A stretch of 39,775 nucleotides of DNA. Source: an archaeon (GTDB taxonomy: Archaea > EX4484-52 > GLR71). The DNA lies in assembly GCA_013138805.1 (NCBI GenBank), contig WTCA01000009.1, positions 1 through 39,775 on the forward strand. Reading direction: 5' to 3'. The notes beneath the pieces are model-generated. The model was not told the DNA's origin, did no database searches, and was given only the letters and a program-made list of their open reading frames with translations. How positions within the stretch are numbered: position 1 is the first letter of the stretch; each line of letters begins with the position of its first letter. Below are positions 22,793 to 31,077 of the stretch, piece by piece. A program made the position numbers and the translations under genes.

Positions 22793-25700
22793 ATGGACTA
22801 CTCCGATGTATTGAAAAAATTTGAGATTTTTCTGACAGATGTATGCTACAACCAGCTTTTGAAAGCTGTGCAGGAATCAACAGCCCTTGTTATAGACTAT
22901 GAAGCTCTTGAACGTTTTGATCCTGAGCTTTTCGACTATTTTCTTGAGCACCCGGAAGAGTGCATGCAGGCTGTAGACGAGGCGATGTCAAATATAGACA
23001 TAGGCGAAGAGGTGGAGAAGAAGATACCATTGAGGATAAGAAACCTTCCCGATACCGAGATGATCATGATAAAGAACTTAAGAAGCACTCATCTCTCACG
23101 ATTCATAGGTGTAGAAGGTCTGATAAAGCAGGCAAGCGAGGTAAGGCCGGAAATCACCTTTACTACTTGGGAATGCCAGTCCTGCGGCGAGAAGATTGCC
23201 ATGCTCCAGGAAGAGCAGACACTTGAGAAGCCCTACATGTGCGAATGCGGTAACAAGAGAGGTTTCCAGCTTGTAAGCCGCAAAATGATAGATGTCCAGC
23301 GAATTGTGACAGAGGAAAGCCCAGAATCCCTTGACGGCGGCCAGCAGGCAAGAAAGCTGGGCATATATCTGAAAAACGATCTTGTAGATCCGACATTCCA
23401 GAAGAAAGTGGTCCCGGGAAACAAGGTCCTTGTGACAGGTGTCCTGAACGACATGCCAATAAGGGTTGAAAGAGGCAAGGAGACAAAAAGGCGCGACATA
23501 TTTATTGACTGCAATTACCTTGAGCCGATAGAGAAGGAGTTTGAAGATATAGAGATAACAGAAGAGGACGAGAAGCAGATAAAGAAGATAGCGAAAGACA
23601 AGAAGATATTTGACATGCTAAAAAAATCGATTGCCCCATCAATTTTTGGCTATGAGGATATAAAGCTTGCGATAGCGTTCCAGATGTTCAGCGGTGTCCA
23701 GAAAGTAAGACCTGATGGCATGAAGACAAGGGGCGACATCCATATACTTCTTATAGGCGATCCCGGTGCCGCAAAATCACAGATGCTGAAATACGTCTCA
23801 TCTCTTGCCCCAAAAGGAAGATATGTCGTAGGAAAATCATCATCTGGTGCAGGATTGACAGCGGCGGCAGTAAAAGACGAGTTCACCGGTACCTGGGCTC
23901 TTGAGGCCGGCGCCCTTGTCCTTGCCAACGGCGGCATGTGCGCGATAGATGAGATGGACAAGATGGACGCGACAGACAGGAGTTCAATGCATGAAGTGAT
24001 GGAGCAACAATGCTATCATCCTGAAACATCCATAACTCTTGCGGACGGAAGATCAGTTCGAATCGGGCCGTTTGTGGAAAGTCTTATGAAAAAAGACAGG
24101 CATAAGGTGTATAGAGGTAAGGACTGCGAGATACTTCCAGTTGAAAATCTTCACATACAGTCAACAGATATGAAAAGCATATTTCATACAAAAATAAATA
24201 GGGTGAGCAGGCACAAAGCACCGGAAAATATGTACAGGATAACATACAGTAATGGAAGGATAATCTGCGTCACGCCAGAACACCCCACATTTGTCTTTCA
24301 TGGCGGCAGGATTGAAGAGATGAGGGCAGACAAAATACAGCCTGGAATGATAGCACCGGCGCCGCTGCATTATAAGATAACACCTAAGAATGACATACTG
24401 CTTGAGATTCCGGAAAAGTGGCATCATAACCTGAAAGACCTGTCATATCCTAAGGTTCTTGACACAAAGCTTGCACGATTCTTAGGCTACCTTGTCTCAG
24501 AAGGCCATACATACATAAACGAGAGAAACAGGTATGCTGAGGTAGGGATAACAAACACCAGCAAATATGTGCTTGATGATGTCAGATCTCTTTGGGAAGA
24601 TGTATTCAGTACAGTTCCGAATACACTTGTCCAGAACAGCCCGTCGCACGGCAACACATGCGAGGTCCAGATATTGCGCTGTTCATCAAAGATGCTGTAC
24701 AGCTTTCTTGAGACAAATTTTCCTGAAGTGATGGCGTTGTCTGTCAAAAGAGAAGTGCCTTTGAAGATAAGGCAGTCCACTCAGCAGATACAGTCCGAGT
24801 TCTTAAGATCCCTGTTCCTGGGCGATGGTTTCGCAGACAGCGAGCGGTTCGGATATGTCACATCTTCGCGGTCTCTTGCAGAAGGTATCCAGGATATCCT
24901 TCTATGCAATTCCATATGGTCTTATATTGCAGAGGATGTGCGCCCGCAGGGGACATATTATAAGGTCATCGTATCTTCAAAAGATAGCATGAAAACATTT
25001 AGTGACAGCATAGTATCGTCTTATGATCAAAGAGCAGAAAAGATAAGAAAGCTTGCCGCAAGATCAGCGTCAAGAGCTAACTCTACAGACATAGTGCCTT
25101 TTGAATATGTCCGGAGGATGTACAGCCTTCTTAAAGGGTACAGGATGCTTGACAGGTATTTCAACAAAATCATTGAAAAAAAACAGAACTCCAGTAAGGA
25201 TGTGGTAAAAAGATACATATCTCTTATTGAGAAAAGGATGCACAGCATATCTATGTCGGACACTCCCGAAACAATACGGAAAACATCTGCGATACCTGTT
25301 GAGGCAATAGCATCAAAGATAGGTGTATCTCCATCAACAATATATAATATTGAAAAAGACAGTAGCCACAAACAATATGATACTCTTTTAAGCACAGTAA
25401 GCAATCTTGCACGGAAAAAGCTTGATAGCACAAAAAAAGAGTTGAAAACCATAAACGATTTTGTCTTTTCGGATATGAGGTTTCTGAAAGTCAAGGATGT
25501 GGAGATTGTAGAGAATCACAGTCTCGACTGGGTATATGATGTCACGGTCGAGCCGGAAAAGACATTTCTGAGCGAAGGTCTGGTGCTTCACAACACCGTT
25601 ACCGTTAGCAAGGCAAGCATACAGGCAACCCTGAGCGCAAGGACTATCATACTTGCAGCAGCCAACCCTAAGTACGGAAGGTTTGACCCGTACACACCAA

Positions 25701-26395
25701 TACCTGATCAGATAAACCTGCCTGACACCCTTATAAGCCGTTTTGACCTTATCTTCGCAATCCGTGATATACCTAGCAGGGAGAAAGACACATCTCTTGC
25801 AGAACATATACTGAGACTTCACGAGAACCCTGAAGAAGAGAATGTTCCCATGTCAGCAGAGATGCTCAGGAAATATATAGCTTATGCAAGGACCAACTGC
25901 GCCCCAAAACTTACCAAAGGTGCAATAGATGCCATAAAAGAGTTCTACGTAAACATAAGGAACCAGAATTCTGAAGATGAGAAAGCTCCGATTCCCCTGA
26001 CAGCAAGGCAGCTTGAAGCTCTTGTCAGGCTGGCAGAGGCGAGCGCAAAGATACGTCTTTCAGAGACAGTTACAAAGGCTGACGCCGCCCGCGGCATAGA
26101 CCTTCTGACCAACTGCCTCAAACAGGTAGGGATTGACCCTGAGACAGGCCAGTTTGACATAGATCGCCTCAGTTCAGGAGTGACATCAAGCAAGAGAAAC
26201 AAGATAATGGATATACTGAGAATCATAAAAGAGATGCAGGATGAAAGTCCTGACAAGCTTGTCAATCGCGAGGATCTCATAAGCAGGGCTGAAGAGGAAG
26301 GCATGGACTCTGCCAAGGTAGAAGAGATAATTGAGTCCTTGAGACGGGACGGCGAGCTTTTCGAGCCAAGACCCGGATTCCTAAAGAAGGTGTAG
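22793..26395 (+). CDS. mcm: replicative DNA helicase MCM containing an intein
   Basis: MCM is the hexameric ATP-driven helicase of archaeal replication forks. The mature extein is about 672 residues. The N-terminal domain carries a zinc motif (CQSCGEK...CECGNK, about 128-155). The AAA+ core has Walker A IGDPGAAKSQMLKYV (about 322-335), Walker B MCAIDEMDKM (about 383-391), and after the intein the sensor-1 segment IILAAANPKYG and the arginine-finger region LISRFDLIF (about 982). The C-terminal 75 residues form a winged helix. A 528-residue intein (residues 407-934) interrupts the block MHEVMEQQ / TVTVSKA. The gene is in an operon with the RPA-like gene, whose ATG lies three bases after its stop. 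Confidence 0.96.
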   Translation: MDYSDVLKKFEIFLTDVCYNQLLKAVQESTALVIDYEALERFDPELFDYFLEHPEECMQAVDEAMSNIDIGEEVEKKIPLRIRNLPDTEMIMIKNLRSTHLSRFIGVEGLIKQASEVRPEITFTTWECQSCGEKIAMLQEEQTLEKPYMCECGNKRGFQLVSRKMIDVQRIVTEESPESLDGGQQARKLGIYLKNDLVDPTFQKKVVPGNKVLVTGVLNDMPIRVERGKETKRRDIFIDCNYLEPIEKEFEDIEITEEDEKQIKKIAKDKKIFDMLKKSIAPSIFGYEDIKLAIAFQMFSGVQKVRPDGMKTRGDIHILLIGDPGAAKSQMLKYVSSLAPKGRYVVGKSSSGAGLTAAAVKDEFTGTWALEAGALVLANGGMCAIDEMDKMDATDRSSMHEVMEQQCYHPETSITLADGRSVRIGPFVESLMKKDRHKVYRGKDCEILPVENLHIQSTDMKSIFHTKINRVSRHKAPENMYRITYSNGRIICVTPEHPTFVFHGGRIEEMRADKIQPGMIAPAPLHYKITPKNDILLEIPEKWHHNLKDLSYPKVLDTKLARFLGYLVSEGHTYINERNRYAEVGITNTSKYVLDDVRSLWEDVFSTVPNTLVQNSPSHGNTCEVQILRCSSKMLYSFLETNFPEVMALSVKREVPLKIRQSTQQIQSEFLRSLFLGDGFADSERFGYVTSSRSLAEGIQDILLCNSIWSYIAEDVRPQGTYYKVIVSSKDSMKTFSDSIVSSYDQRAEKIRKLAARSASRANSTDIVPFEYVRRMYSLLKGYRMLDRYFNKIIEKKQNSSKDVVKRYISLIEKRMHSISMSDTPETIRKTSAIPVEAIASKIGVSPSTIYNIEKDSSHKQYDTLLSTVSNLARKKLDSTKKELKTINDFVFSDMRFLKVKDVEIVENHSLDWVYDVTVEPEKTFLSEGLVLHNTVTVSKASIQATLSARTIILAAANPKYGRFDPYTPIPDQINLPDTLISRFDLIFAIRDIPSREKDTSLAEHILRLHENPEEENVPMSAEMLRKYIAYARTNCAPKLTKGAIDAIKEFYVNIRNQNSEDEKAPIPLTARQLEALVRLAEASAKIRLSETVTKADAARGIDLLTNCLKQVGIDPETGQFDIDRLSSGVTSSKRNKIMDILRIIKEMQDESPDKLVNREDLISRAEEEGMDSAKVEEIIESLRRDGELFEPRPGFLKKV
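24011..25594 (+). mobile_element. intein with LAGLIDADG homing endonuclease inside mcm
   Basis: The 528-residue intein starts with Cys (CYHPETSITLADG, block A) and has CVTPEHPTFV (block B). Two dodecapeptide motifs of a LAGLIDADG endonuclease follow: LARFLGYLVSEG (about residue 560 of the precursor) and FLRSLFLGDGFAD (about 670). A helix-turn-helix-like segment, VEAIASKIGVSPSTIYNIEK, lies near 835-855. The C-terminal blocks are WVYDVTVEPEKTFLSEGLVLHN, ending in His-Asn, followed by Thr as the +1 extein nucleophile. All splicing residues are present, so it should splice. The endonuclease also looks intact, with acidic residues in both motifs (Glu and Asp). The insertion site, between Walker B and sensor 1, is a conserved active-site position like those favoured by inteins. 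Confidence 0.95.
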
Positions 26396-26398
26396 ATT

Positions 26399-27175
26399 AT
26401 GCATGAAGCAAAGAGACACCCTGCATACAAGCTGGACATATCAGACATAACATGCAACCCTTATATCAAGACCGAGGCTGATCTTGAACCAAATTATATA
26501 GACATCGCAGGAAAGCTTAAAGTGATAAGGGTAAGACTCCTAGCCAAAGTCACCTTCAAGTATCTTTCTGACGACGGCAACTACGCATCCATAACTCTTG
26601 GCGACGGCAAAAATTCCATAAGGGTGAAAGCCTGGCAGGACATAAGATGCCTCAAGGAAACAGAGAAAGAGAATCTTATAGACATCATCGCAAATGTCAG
26701 GGAATGGAACGGTGAGGTATACCTTGTACCTGAAGTCCTGAGAAAGATAGATGACCCAAATCTTGAGACCTTAAGGCGCCTTGAGATACAGAAGTTCAGG
26801 AAGGATATGGGTTTTCCGGAAAAGGAAGATATCGAAAAAGAGATAGGTTCTGAAAATAAGACAGTGCCTGATGTCCCTGCTATTGTTGATACTGATACGA
26901 AAGATATTGACGATAAAGAGAAAGAAGATAAAGCCGAAACATTGAAAGAGGAAGCTCCTGCAAAAGAGGAAAAGAAACCGGAGAAAGAGGAAAAGAGCTT
27001 AAGAGTCCTTGTGCTTGAAATCATAGATAAGCTTGATGAGGGTGACGGTGCTGATTTTGAAGATGTCCTTGGGTCTGTCAAAGGCCCGGAAAAAGAAGTA
27101 GAAGCAATAATCAACGATTTCCTGAGCGAAGGCACATGCTACGAGCCAAGAGCCGGAAAGATAAAGGTTCTATGA
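26399..27175 (+). CDS. RPA-like OB-fold single-strand DNA-binding protein with C-terminal winged helix
   Basis: The 258-residue protein has an OB-fold in the first 140 residues (YIDIAGKLKVIRVRLLAKVTF, ASITLGDGKNSIRVKAWQ, EWNGEVYLVPEVLRKI), as in archaeal RPA32/COG3390-type proteins. A highly charged Glu/Lys linker (about 150-195) and a C-terminal winged-helix-like domain of 60 residues follow. This architecture parallels eukaryotic RPA32. The last segment ends CYEPRAGKIKVL, much like the end of MCM (LFEPRPGFLKKV). It starts three bases after mcm with a GGTG Shine-Dalgarno overlapping the mcm end, so it is surely part of the replication operon. Its 3' end overlaps the convergent SHOCT gene by 6 bp. 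Confidence 0.8.
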   Translation: MHEAKRHPAYKLDISDITCNPYIKTEADLEPNYIDIAGKLKVIRVRLLAKVTFKYLSDDGNYASITLGDGKNSIRVKAWQDIRCLKETEKENLIDIIANVREWNGEVYLVPEVLRKIDDPNLETLRRLEIQKFRKDMGFPEKEDIEKEIGSENKTVPDVPAIVDTDTKDIDDKEKEDKAETLKEEAPAKEEKKPEKEEKSLRVLVLEIIDKLDEGDGADFEDVLGSVKGPEKEVEAIINDFLSEGTCYEPRAGKIKVL

Positions 27176-27373
27176 TTGTATAGTGTCTAATAATTGTTTG
27201 TATTCTTTCTTGTCTATTTCTCCCGATGCTAATCTTCTGTCAAGCATATCTTTGGCAGTATAGTTTTCTTTATTTTTTGAATCTTTTAAGACCCATATAA
27301 TCAAAGATATTGTTATTATGAAAAATAATATTTGTGAACCTATCATATATGTCATTCCATACCCATAAACCAT
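27170..27373 (-). CDS. small membrane protein with SHOCT domain
   Basis: The 67-residue product has one transmembrane helix (QILFFIITISLIIWVL, about residues 14-30) and a C-terminal SHOCT motif, AKDMLDRRLASGEIDKKEYKQLLD. SHOCT domains are short oligomerisation modules found at the ends of many membrane proteins. AGGAGGT lies seven bases before the ATG. It is downstream of, and on the same strand as, the secreted protein gene at 27415-27885, 41 bp apart, so the two form a probable operon. Function unknown. Confidence 0.8.
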   Translation of the reverse strand: MVYGYGMTYMIGSQILFFIITISLIIWVLKDSKNKENYTAKDMLDRRLASGEIDKKEYKQLLDTIQS

Positions 27374-27414
27374 TTCAATTACCTCCTTTTAAAAAATAAA
27401 AAAGAAAGGTGAAA

Positions 27415-27885
27415 TTACCTTCCCCTTCCAAATTTCATGCCTTCATTGTCGCAGTTTCCATCACAGTCTGTATTGATGAAGTTATTTTGTGACATCTTTT
27501 GTCCCATAACCTGTCCCATTCCTTTGCCATGGCCAGTGCCGTCTCGTGGACCTTGTCCGTTATTCAGCCCGAGTTCTGCTCTTAATTCCGCAGCAAGTTC
27601 ATGGTCACCATTTTCTGCTGCTTCATGTGCCTGTGCAAAGATCTCAAAATTGCTTTCTGTCACAACATCTGCAACCCGAGGATGCCTTCCATTTTCAGTC
27701 ATAAGCTGATACCAGCTTTCATAGTCTGATGTCTCAAAAGCATTTTCCATAGTATCATGCCTTTCCTCATCACAGTATGGACCTTGTATGGATGGGTCTC
27801 CTCTGTAAGCGCTTGCAACTCCTGTTGAGACAATTATCCCAACAACCACAAGCACAGACAATCCAACTTTTGTCGCTTTTTTCAT
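27415..27885 (-). CDS. secreted small protein with Gly/Met-rich tail
   Basis: The 156-residue product has a clear signal peptide (KKATKVGLSVLVVVGIIVSTGVASA). The mature helical region includes DYESWYQLMTENGRHPRVAD, VVTESNFEIFAQAHEAAENG and ELAAELRAELGLNNGQG. The low-complexity tail is rich in Gly, Met, Asn and His, with Cys pairs (MGQVMGQKMSQ, DCDGNCD), which may bind metal. Similar secreted proteins are common in uncultivated archaea and bacteria but, as far as I know, lack a defined role. I use ATG 27885 because AGGTAAATAAA with GGAGGT seven bases upstream precedes it. The track start at 27915 would disrupt the signal peptide. The operator array at 27947-28019 lies in its promoter region. 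Confidence 0.75.
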   Translation of the reverse strand: MKKATKVGLSVLVVVGIIVSTGVASAYRGDPSIQGPYCDEERHDTMENAFETSDYESWYQLMTENGRHPRVADVVTESNFEIFAQAHEAAENGDHELAAELRAELGLNNGQGPRDGTGHGKGMGQVMGQKMSQNNFINTDCDGNCDNEGMKFGRGR

Positions 27886-27946
27886 TTTATTTACCTCCAT
27901 GTCAAATTGATTCAATTGTTTCTTTTGACTTAAGATATCATATGGT

Positions 27947-28019
27947 TGAAACTATACATAATACTTTCTGAAACTATAATTCTTTAGATGAAACTGAGTT
28001 TCAATATGATGAAACTATA
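27947..28019. promoter_or_regulatory. four-site operator array (TGAAACTATA / TGAAACTGAGTTTCA)
   Basis: The motif TGAAACTATA occurs at 27947-27956, 27969-27978 and 28010-28019. A related perfect palindrome, TGAAACTGAGTTTCA, lies at 27989-28003. The starts are 22, 20 and 21 bp apart, about two helical turns, so all sites face the same side of the DNA. The array lies between the divergent starts at 27885 (minus) and 28069 (plus) and just upstream of the TATA box TTTATATA (about 28040) of the regulator gene. Confidence 0.75.
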
Positions 28020-28068
28020 AAAAATTATAGGTGTGTCTTTATATATTTTGGACAATAGACTATTGTCT

Positions 28069-28626
28069 ATGGTCTTGGATTATAATAGAAAACTTATCCT
28101 CGGTATTGGAATAATAATATCATTCGCTTTGCTGATGATATCAATCAGCATCTATTTCAATTTCCAGCATGATCTTAGAGAACAATCAAGACTTGATCCT
28201 GATATGATTGATAGCATGACAACGGAACAGATTAAAGAATTTATAGTAGAACAAAGAAAGACGCAGCCCGTATTCCACAGTTATTATCTTTTGCCTTTCA
28301 TAGGTTTTATTGGCCTTCTTGTTGGGACTGTAGTGTTCTATATCATGTCAGATAAAGTGGTGCAGCAGAGGCAGACATTGACTAGCAACACAAAGATAAT
28401 CCTTAATTTCCTGACACCTCCTGAAAGAAAAGTGATAGAGACGCTTTTAGAGAATGATGGAAAGGTCCAGCAATATGAATTGTCCCGTCTGCCAGATCTG
28501 AACAAGGTAAAGACACACAGAATCTTATTGAACCTGGAGCAAAAAAAGATTATTCATAAAGAAAAGCTTGGAAAGATAAACAAGATTGTTCTTGACAAGG
28601 AATTGTATGATGCTCTTAAGAATTGA
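28069..28626 (+). CDS. membrane-anchored winged-helix transcriptional regulator
   Basis: The 185-residue protein has two transmembrane helices (near residues 8-28 and 77-98) flanking an external, charged loop. A C-terminal DNA-binding domain of MarR/ArsR-like winged-helix type (about 115-185) includes LTPPERKVIETLLENDGKV, QQYELSRLPDLNKVKTHRILLNLEQKKII and a wing-like KLGKINKIVL. Such regulators may sense envelope conditions and bind DNA from the membrane. I place the start at ATG 28069, about 25 nt after TTTATATA. The track start at 28033 is a GTG in the promoter. It is divergent from the secreted protein and SHOCT genes, and the operator array between them makes it a likely regulator of these genes. 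Confidence 0.75.
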   Translation: MVLDYNRKLILGIGIIISFALLMISISIYFNFQHDLREQSRLDPDMIDSMTTEQIKEFIVEQRKTQPVFHSYYLLPFIGFIGLLVGTVVFYIMSDKVVQQRQTLTSNTKIILNFLTPPERKVIETLLENDGKVQQYELSRLPDLNKVKTHRILLNLEQKKIIHKEKLGKINKIVLDKELYDALKN

Positions 28627-28694
28627 ATCTTTGATTATGGTTTACATCAGCAAGTGCATATCTGTCAAAGCTAAAGTCTAGAAAAACATGACAT

Positions 28695-29072
28695 CTATTC
28701 AATTATGAATACCTTTATCGCTTCAAGATGTCTTTGCACATCGTCCAGCCTGCCATCTTTGCAATATCCCCAAATATGGCTGAATTCATATGTTTCTGCC
28801 TTAAGATAGCTTTGTTCTCCCTCTAAAATTATTCCATGATCACTGAATATTATAGGTTCTATAGAATCATCTCGCCTGAGAACATTTGTTAAATCAGATC
28901 TGTCCCAAGATTTTATAGGGGTTGATGTTAGATTCTCTACCGGAATAAGCACAAGGCTGTCCTTGTATTTATTATAGTCTCCATAAATATTTAGAGGAAA
29001 TGTTGTTATATCCATTTGTCTAAGTTCATCTAATATATGCTCTTTATTCAGGTGTATCGGTTCTGTAGACAT
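28695..29072 (-). CDS. protein of unknown function
   Basis: The 125-residue acidic protein has mixed alpha/beta predicted content, with strands such as SLVLIPVENL and IEPIIFSDHGIILEGE and a final helix around DVQRHLEAIKVF. No transmembrane segments and no recognised motif. It sits between the membrane regulator and the TauE-like gene, on the minus strand, and looks monocistronic. Like other small hypothetical genes in this window, it could be lineage-specific. Confidence 0.5.
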   Translation of the reverse strand: MSTEPIHLNKEHILDELRQMDITTFPLNIYGDYNKYKDSLVLIPVENLTSTPIKSWDRSDLTNVLRRDDSIEPIIFSDHGIILEGEQSYLKAETYEFSHIWGYCKDGRLDDVQRHLEAIKVFIIE

Positions 29073-29164
29073 AGGTGTTATAATTGCTATAAACTTTATA
29101 TTATTTTGTCATATGAAAATATTCAATACATCGCTGATATAAATTCCCATAATCAAATATCTTT

Positions 29165-29911
29165 ATGGAAATATTTATCCAGATCATTACAACCTTCCTT
29201 ATAGGCGTATTCGCAAGTTTCATAGGAGCAATAGCAGGAGGTGGAGGCCTAATTTCAATACCTTTCCTGATCTTTCTCGGCCTCCCCCCACAGGTGGCGA
29301 TAGCGACAAACAAGTTGGGAGGTGCCGGACTAAGCTTGGGTGCAGCAGCCAAATTCTGGAAAGAAAAAAAGATAATCTGGAAAGCAGTAATGCCTCTATG
29401 CCTGATAGGCATCATTGGCGCATACCTCGGAGCGAACATCCTGCTGAATATTGACCAGGCAATCCTGTCAAAGATGGTCGGCTTCATGCTGCTGATACTT
29501 CTGCCTCTGACACTGCTGAAAAAAGACATAGGCCTGAAACAAAAAGACACAAGACCTATCGATAAAGGGGTAGGGTATGTCCTCTTTTTCTTCCTGATGG
29601 TCTTCGGCGGTTTTTTCGGAGGAGGGGCAGGAACACTGATGTTTTACATCCTGATGTACTTCTTCGGCTTCACAATAATCCAGTCAAATGCCACAAGCAT
29701 AATCCCCTGGTTTGTAATGTCTATTACATCCCTGATAATTTTCATAATCAACGGCATCGTGGTCTATCAGGTAGGCATATCTCTTTTCGCAGGTATGCTC
29801 ATAGGTGGATACCTTGGCGCGCAAACAGCAGTAAATAAAGGCAACAGATGGGTAAAAATAATATTCCTTGCAGTTGTTCTTGCTTCAGCGGTAAAGATAC
29901 TGTTTTTCTGA
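29165..29911 (+). CDS. TauE/SafE-family membrane transporter
   Basis: The 248-residue protein has about seven or eight transmembrane helices. The first carries FIGAIAGGGGLISIPFLIFLG, and the repeat half has GGFFGGGAGTLMFYILMYFFG, with ATNKLGG and SNATSIIPW after each. This two-repeat pattern is typical of TauE/SafE (sulfite/sulfoacetate or other anion exporters). The substrate cannot be read from the sequence. It starts with ATG 29165 just downstream of an AT-rich promoter region. The opposite-strand gene at 29918-30280 begins beyond its stop and runs towards it. Confidence 0.85.
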   Translation: MEIFIQIITTFLIGVFASFIGAIAGGGGLISIPFLIFLGLPPQVAIATNKLGGAGLSLGAAAKFWKEKKIIWKAVMPLCLIGIIGAYLGANILLNIDQAILSKMVGFMLLILLPLTLLKKDIGLKQKDTRPIDKGVGYVLFFFLMVFGGFFGGGAGTLMFYILMYFFGFTIIQSNATSIIPWFVMSITSLIIFIINGIVVYQVGISLFAGMLIGGYLGAQTAVNKGNRWVKIIFLAVVLASAVKILFF

Positions 29912-29917
29912 AGACTC

Positions 29918-30280
29918 TTACTTGCAGTACTCAACCAATTCACTAATATCAATAACTTTGGAAATTAGAGCCTGTGCCGAAAAGTCTTCAATCTCATGCA
30001 AGGCGATAAGCTCTTTTTTTCTTGCATATGCATATGCGATTTCCATAGCAACAGTCTTTCCTATGTGCCCTTCTACCGCATAGATATATACTATATCTGA
30101 TCTGTCTATCTCTTTAAAAGCCCTTAACAAAGCAGACTTTTCGCTTTCTAAACTATCCTCTTGAGTATTGTCCCACTTTCCAGCAGTCGCGACATTGATA
30201 TTATTGTTTTTTAAGACAAGAACTGATTTTTCTATATCATCAAAAAACTTTCTGCTTCCTGCAAGGAAAACTGATTTCAT
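29918..30280 (-). CDS. nucleoside 2-deoxyribosyltransferase-like protein
   Basis: In the 120-residue protein, the N-terminal strand and loop, SVFLAGSRKF, followed later by RSDIVYIYAVEGHIGKTVAMEIAYAYARKKELIAL, match the nucleoside 2-deoxyribosyltransferase-like fold, in which the S/T-D...G..GxxxxxEIxYA motif forms the nucleotide pocket. Members cleave or exchange N-glycosidic bonds, or act as nucleotide-binding sensors. The exact substrate is unclear. It is small but complete in length for this family. It ends 6 bp from the transporter stop codon (convergent). Confidence 0.6.
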   Translation of the reverse strand: MKSVFLAGSRKFFDDIEKSVLVLKNNNINVATAGKWDNTQEDSLESEKSALLRAFKEIDRSDIVYIYAVEGHIGKTVAMEIAYAYARKKELIALHEIEDFSAQALISKVIDISELVEYCK

Positions 30281-30379
30281 AATACAATAAAGGTTATTAT
30301 ATTATTTAAAATGTTTGATTCAATAATATCCATCAACCCCTCCCAATATATATTTAAATCACATAGAACAAATCCACTC

Positions 30380-31042
30380 ATGAACCCCTTAGACAAATCA
30401 AACATAAAAGCCATAATCTTCGACCTTGACGGCACCCTTATTGACTCCTCAGAAATCTATTTTAAAGCAATAAATCACATACTGTCAAAATTCAGCATAT
30501 CTTGCACAATGGAAGAGATGATGGTCCATTGCGGTGCTCCTGCCGAAGACATATACATATACTTCCTCAAAGAACAAGGCGTCTATGACCCGTCAAGAAA
30601 AGAAGAGCTAAAGAAAGAGTTTGACGAAAAGTTCAGAGAACTTCTCAAAGACAAAGACATCTTCCCGGAAGATTCGAAAAAAGCCCTGATAAAACTAAAA
30701 AAGAAAGGATACACATTCGCCATGGGTACAGGAGCGACAAGAATATCAACAGTATCTATGGTCCCAAAAGACATATTGCTGCTTTTTGATGCCGTAGTCA
30801 CCTGCGACGATGTCACAAACCCGAAACCAGACCCTGAGACTTTCCTCAAAGCATCAGAAGATATAATGACACCCCCCACAAAATGTATAGTCATAGGTGA
30901 CGGAAGACACGATCTCATCGCCGCAAAAGAAGCAGGTATGGGATTCATACTGTTAAGGAACGACCACAACAGGGATTTTGACCCTGATGGCTGCTGCATT
31001 TGCGAGATAAACAGGATGATTGACCTTACCAATATTCTCTGA
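30380..31042 (+). CDS. HAD-superfamily phosphatase (phosphoglycolate phosphatase-like)
   Basis: The 220-residue HAD hydrolase has motif I AIIFDLDGTLIDS, motif II GTGATR, a Lys in NPKPDPETF and motif IV VIGDGRHDLIAAKEAG, with an alpha-helical cap domain between residues 20 and 85. This set is typical of phosphoglycolate phosphatase/beta-phosphoglucomutase-like enzymes. The true substrate is not known. I choose ATG 30380 because TATATATTTAAATC lies about 25-30 nt upstream. The track start at 30311 would include this TATA box in the coding region. Confidence 0.85.
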   Translation: MNPLDKSNIKAIIFDLDGTLIDSSEIYFKAINHILSKFSISCTMEEMMVHCGAPAEDIYIYFLKEQGVYDPSRKEELKKEFDEKFRELLKDKDIFPEDSKKALIKLKKKGYTFAMGTGATRISTVSMVPKDILLLFDAVVTCDDVTNPKPDPETFLKASEDIMTPPTKCIVIGDGRHDLIAAKEAGMGFILLRNDHNRDFDPDGCCICEINRMIDLTNIL

Positions 31043-31077
31043 CAGCCTGACAAAGAAATAAAAAGATATGCCACAAG

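Noticed and set aside
23959-24050. Frameshift or insertion damage in mcm
   Set aside because: The unrelated sequence starting at 24011 has all intein splicing motifs and keeps the frame, so it is an intein and not damage.
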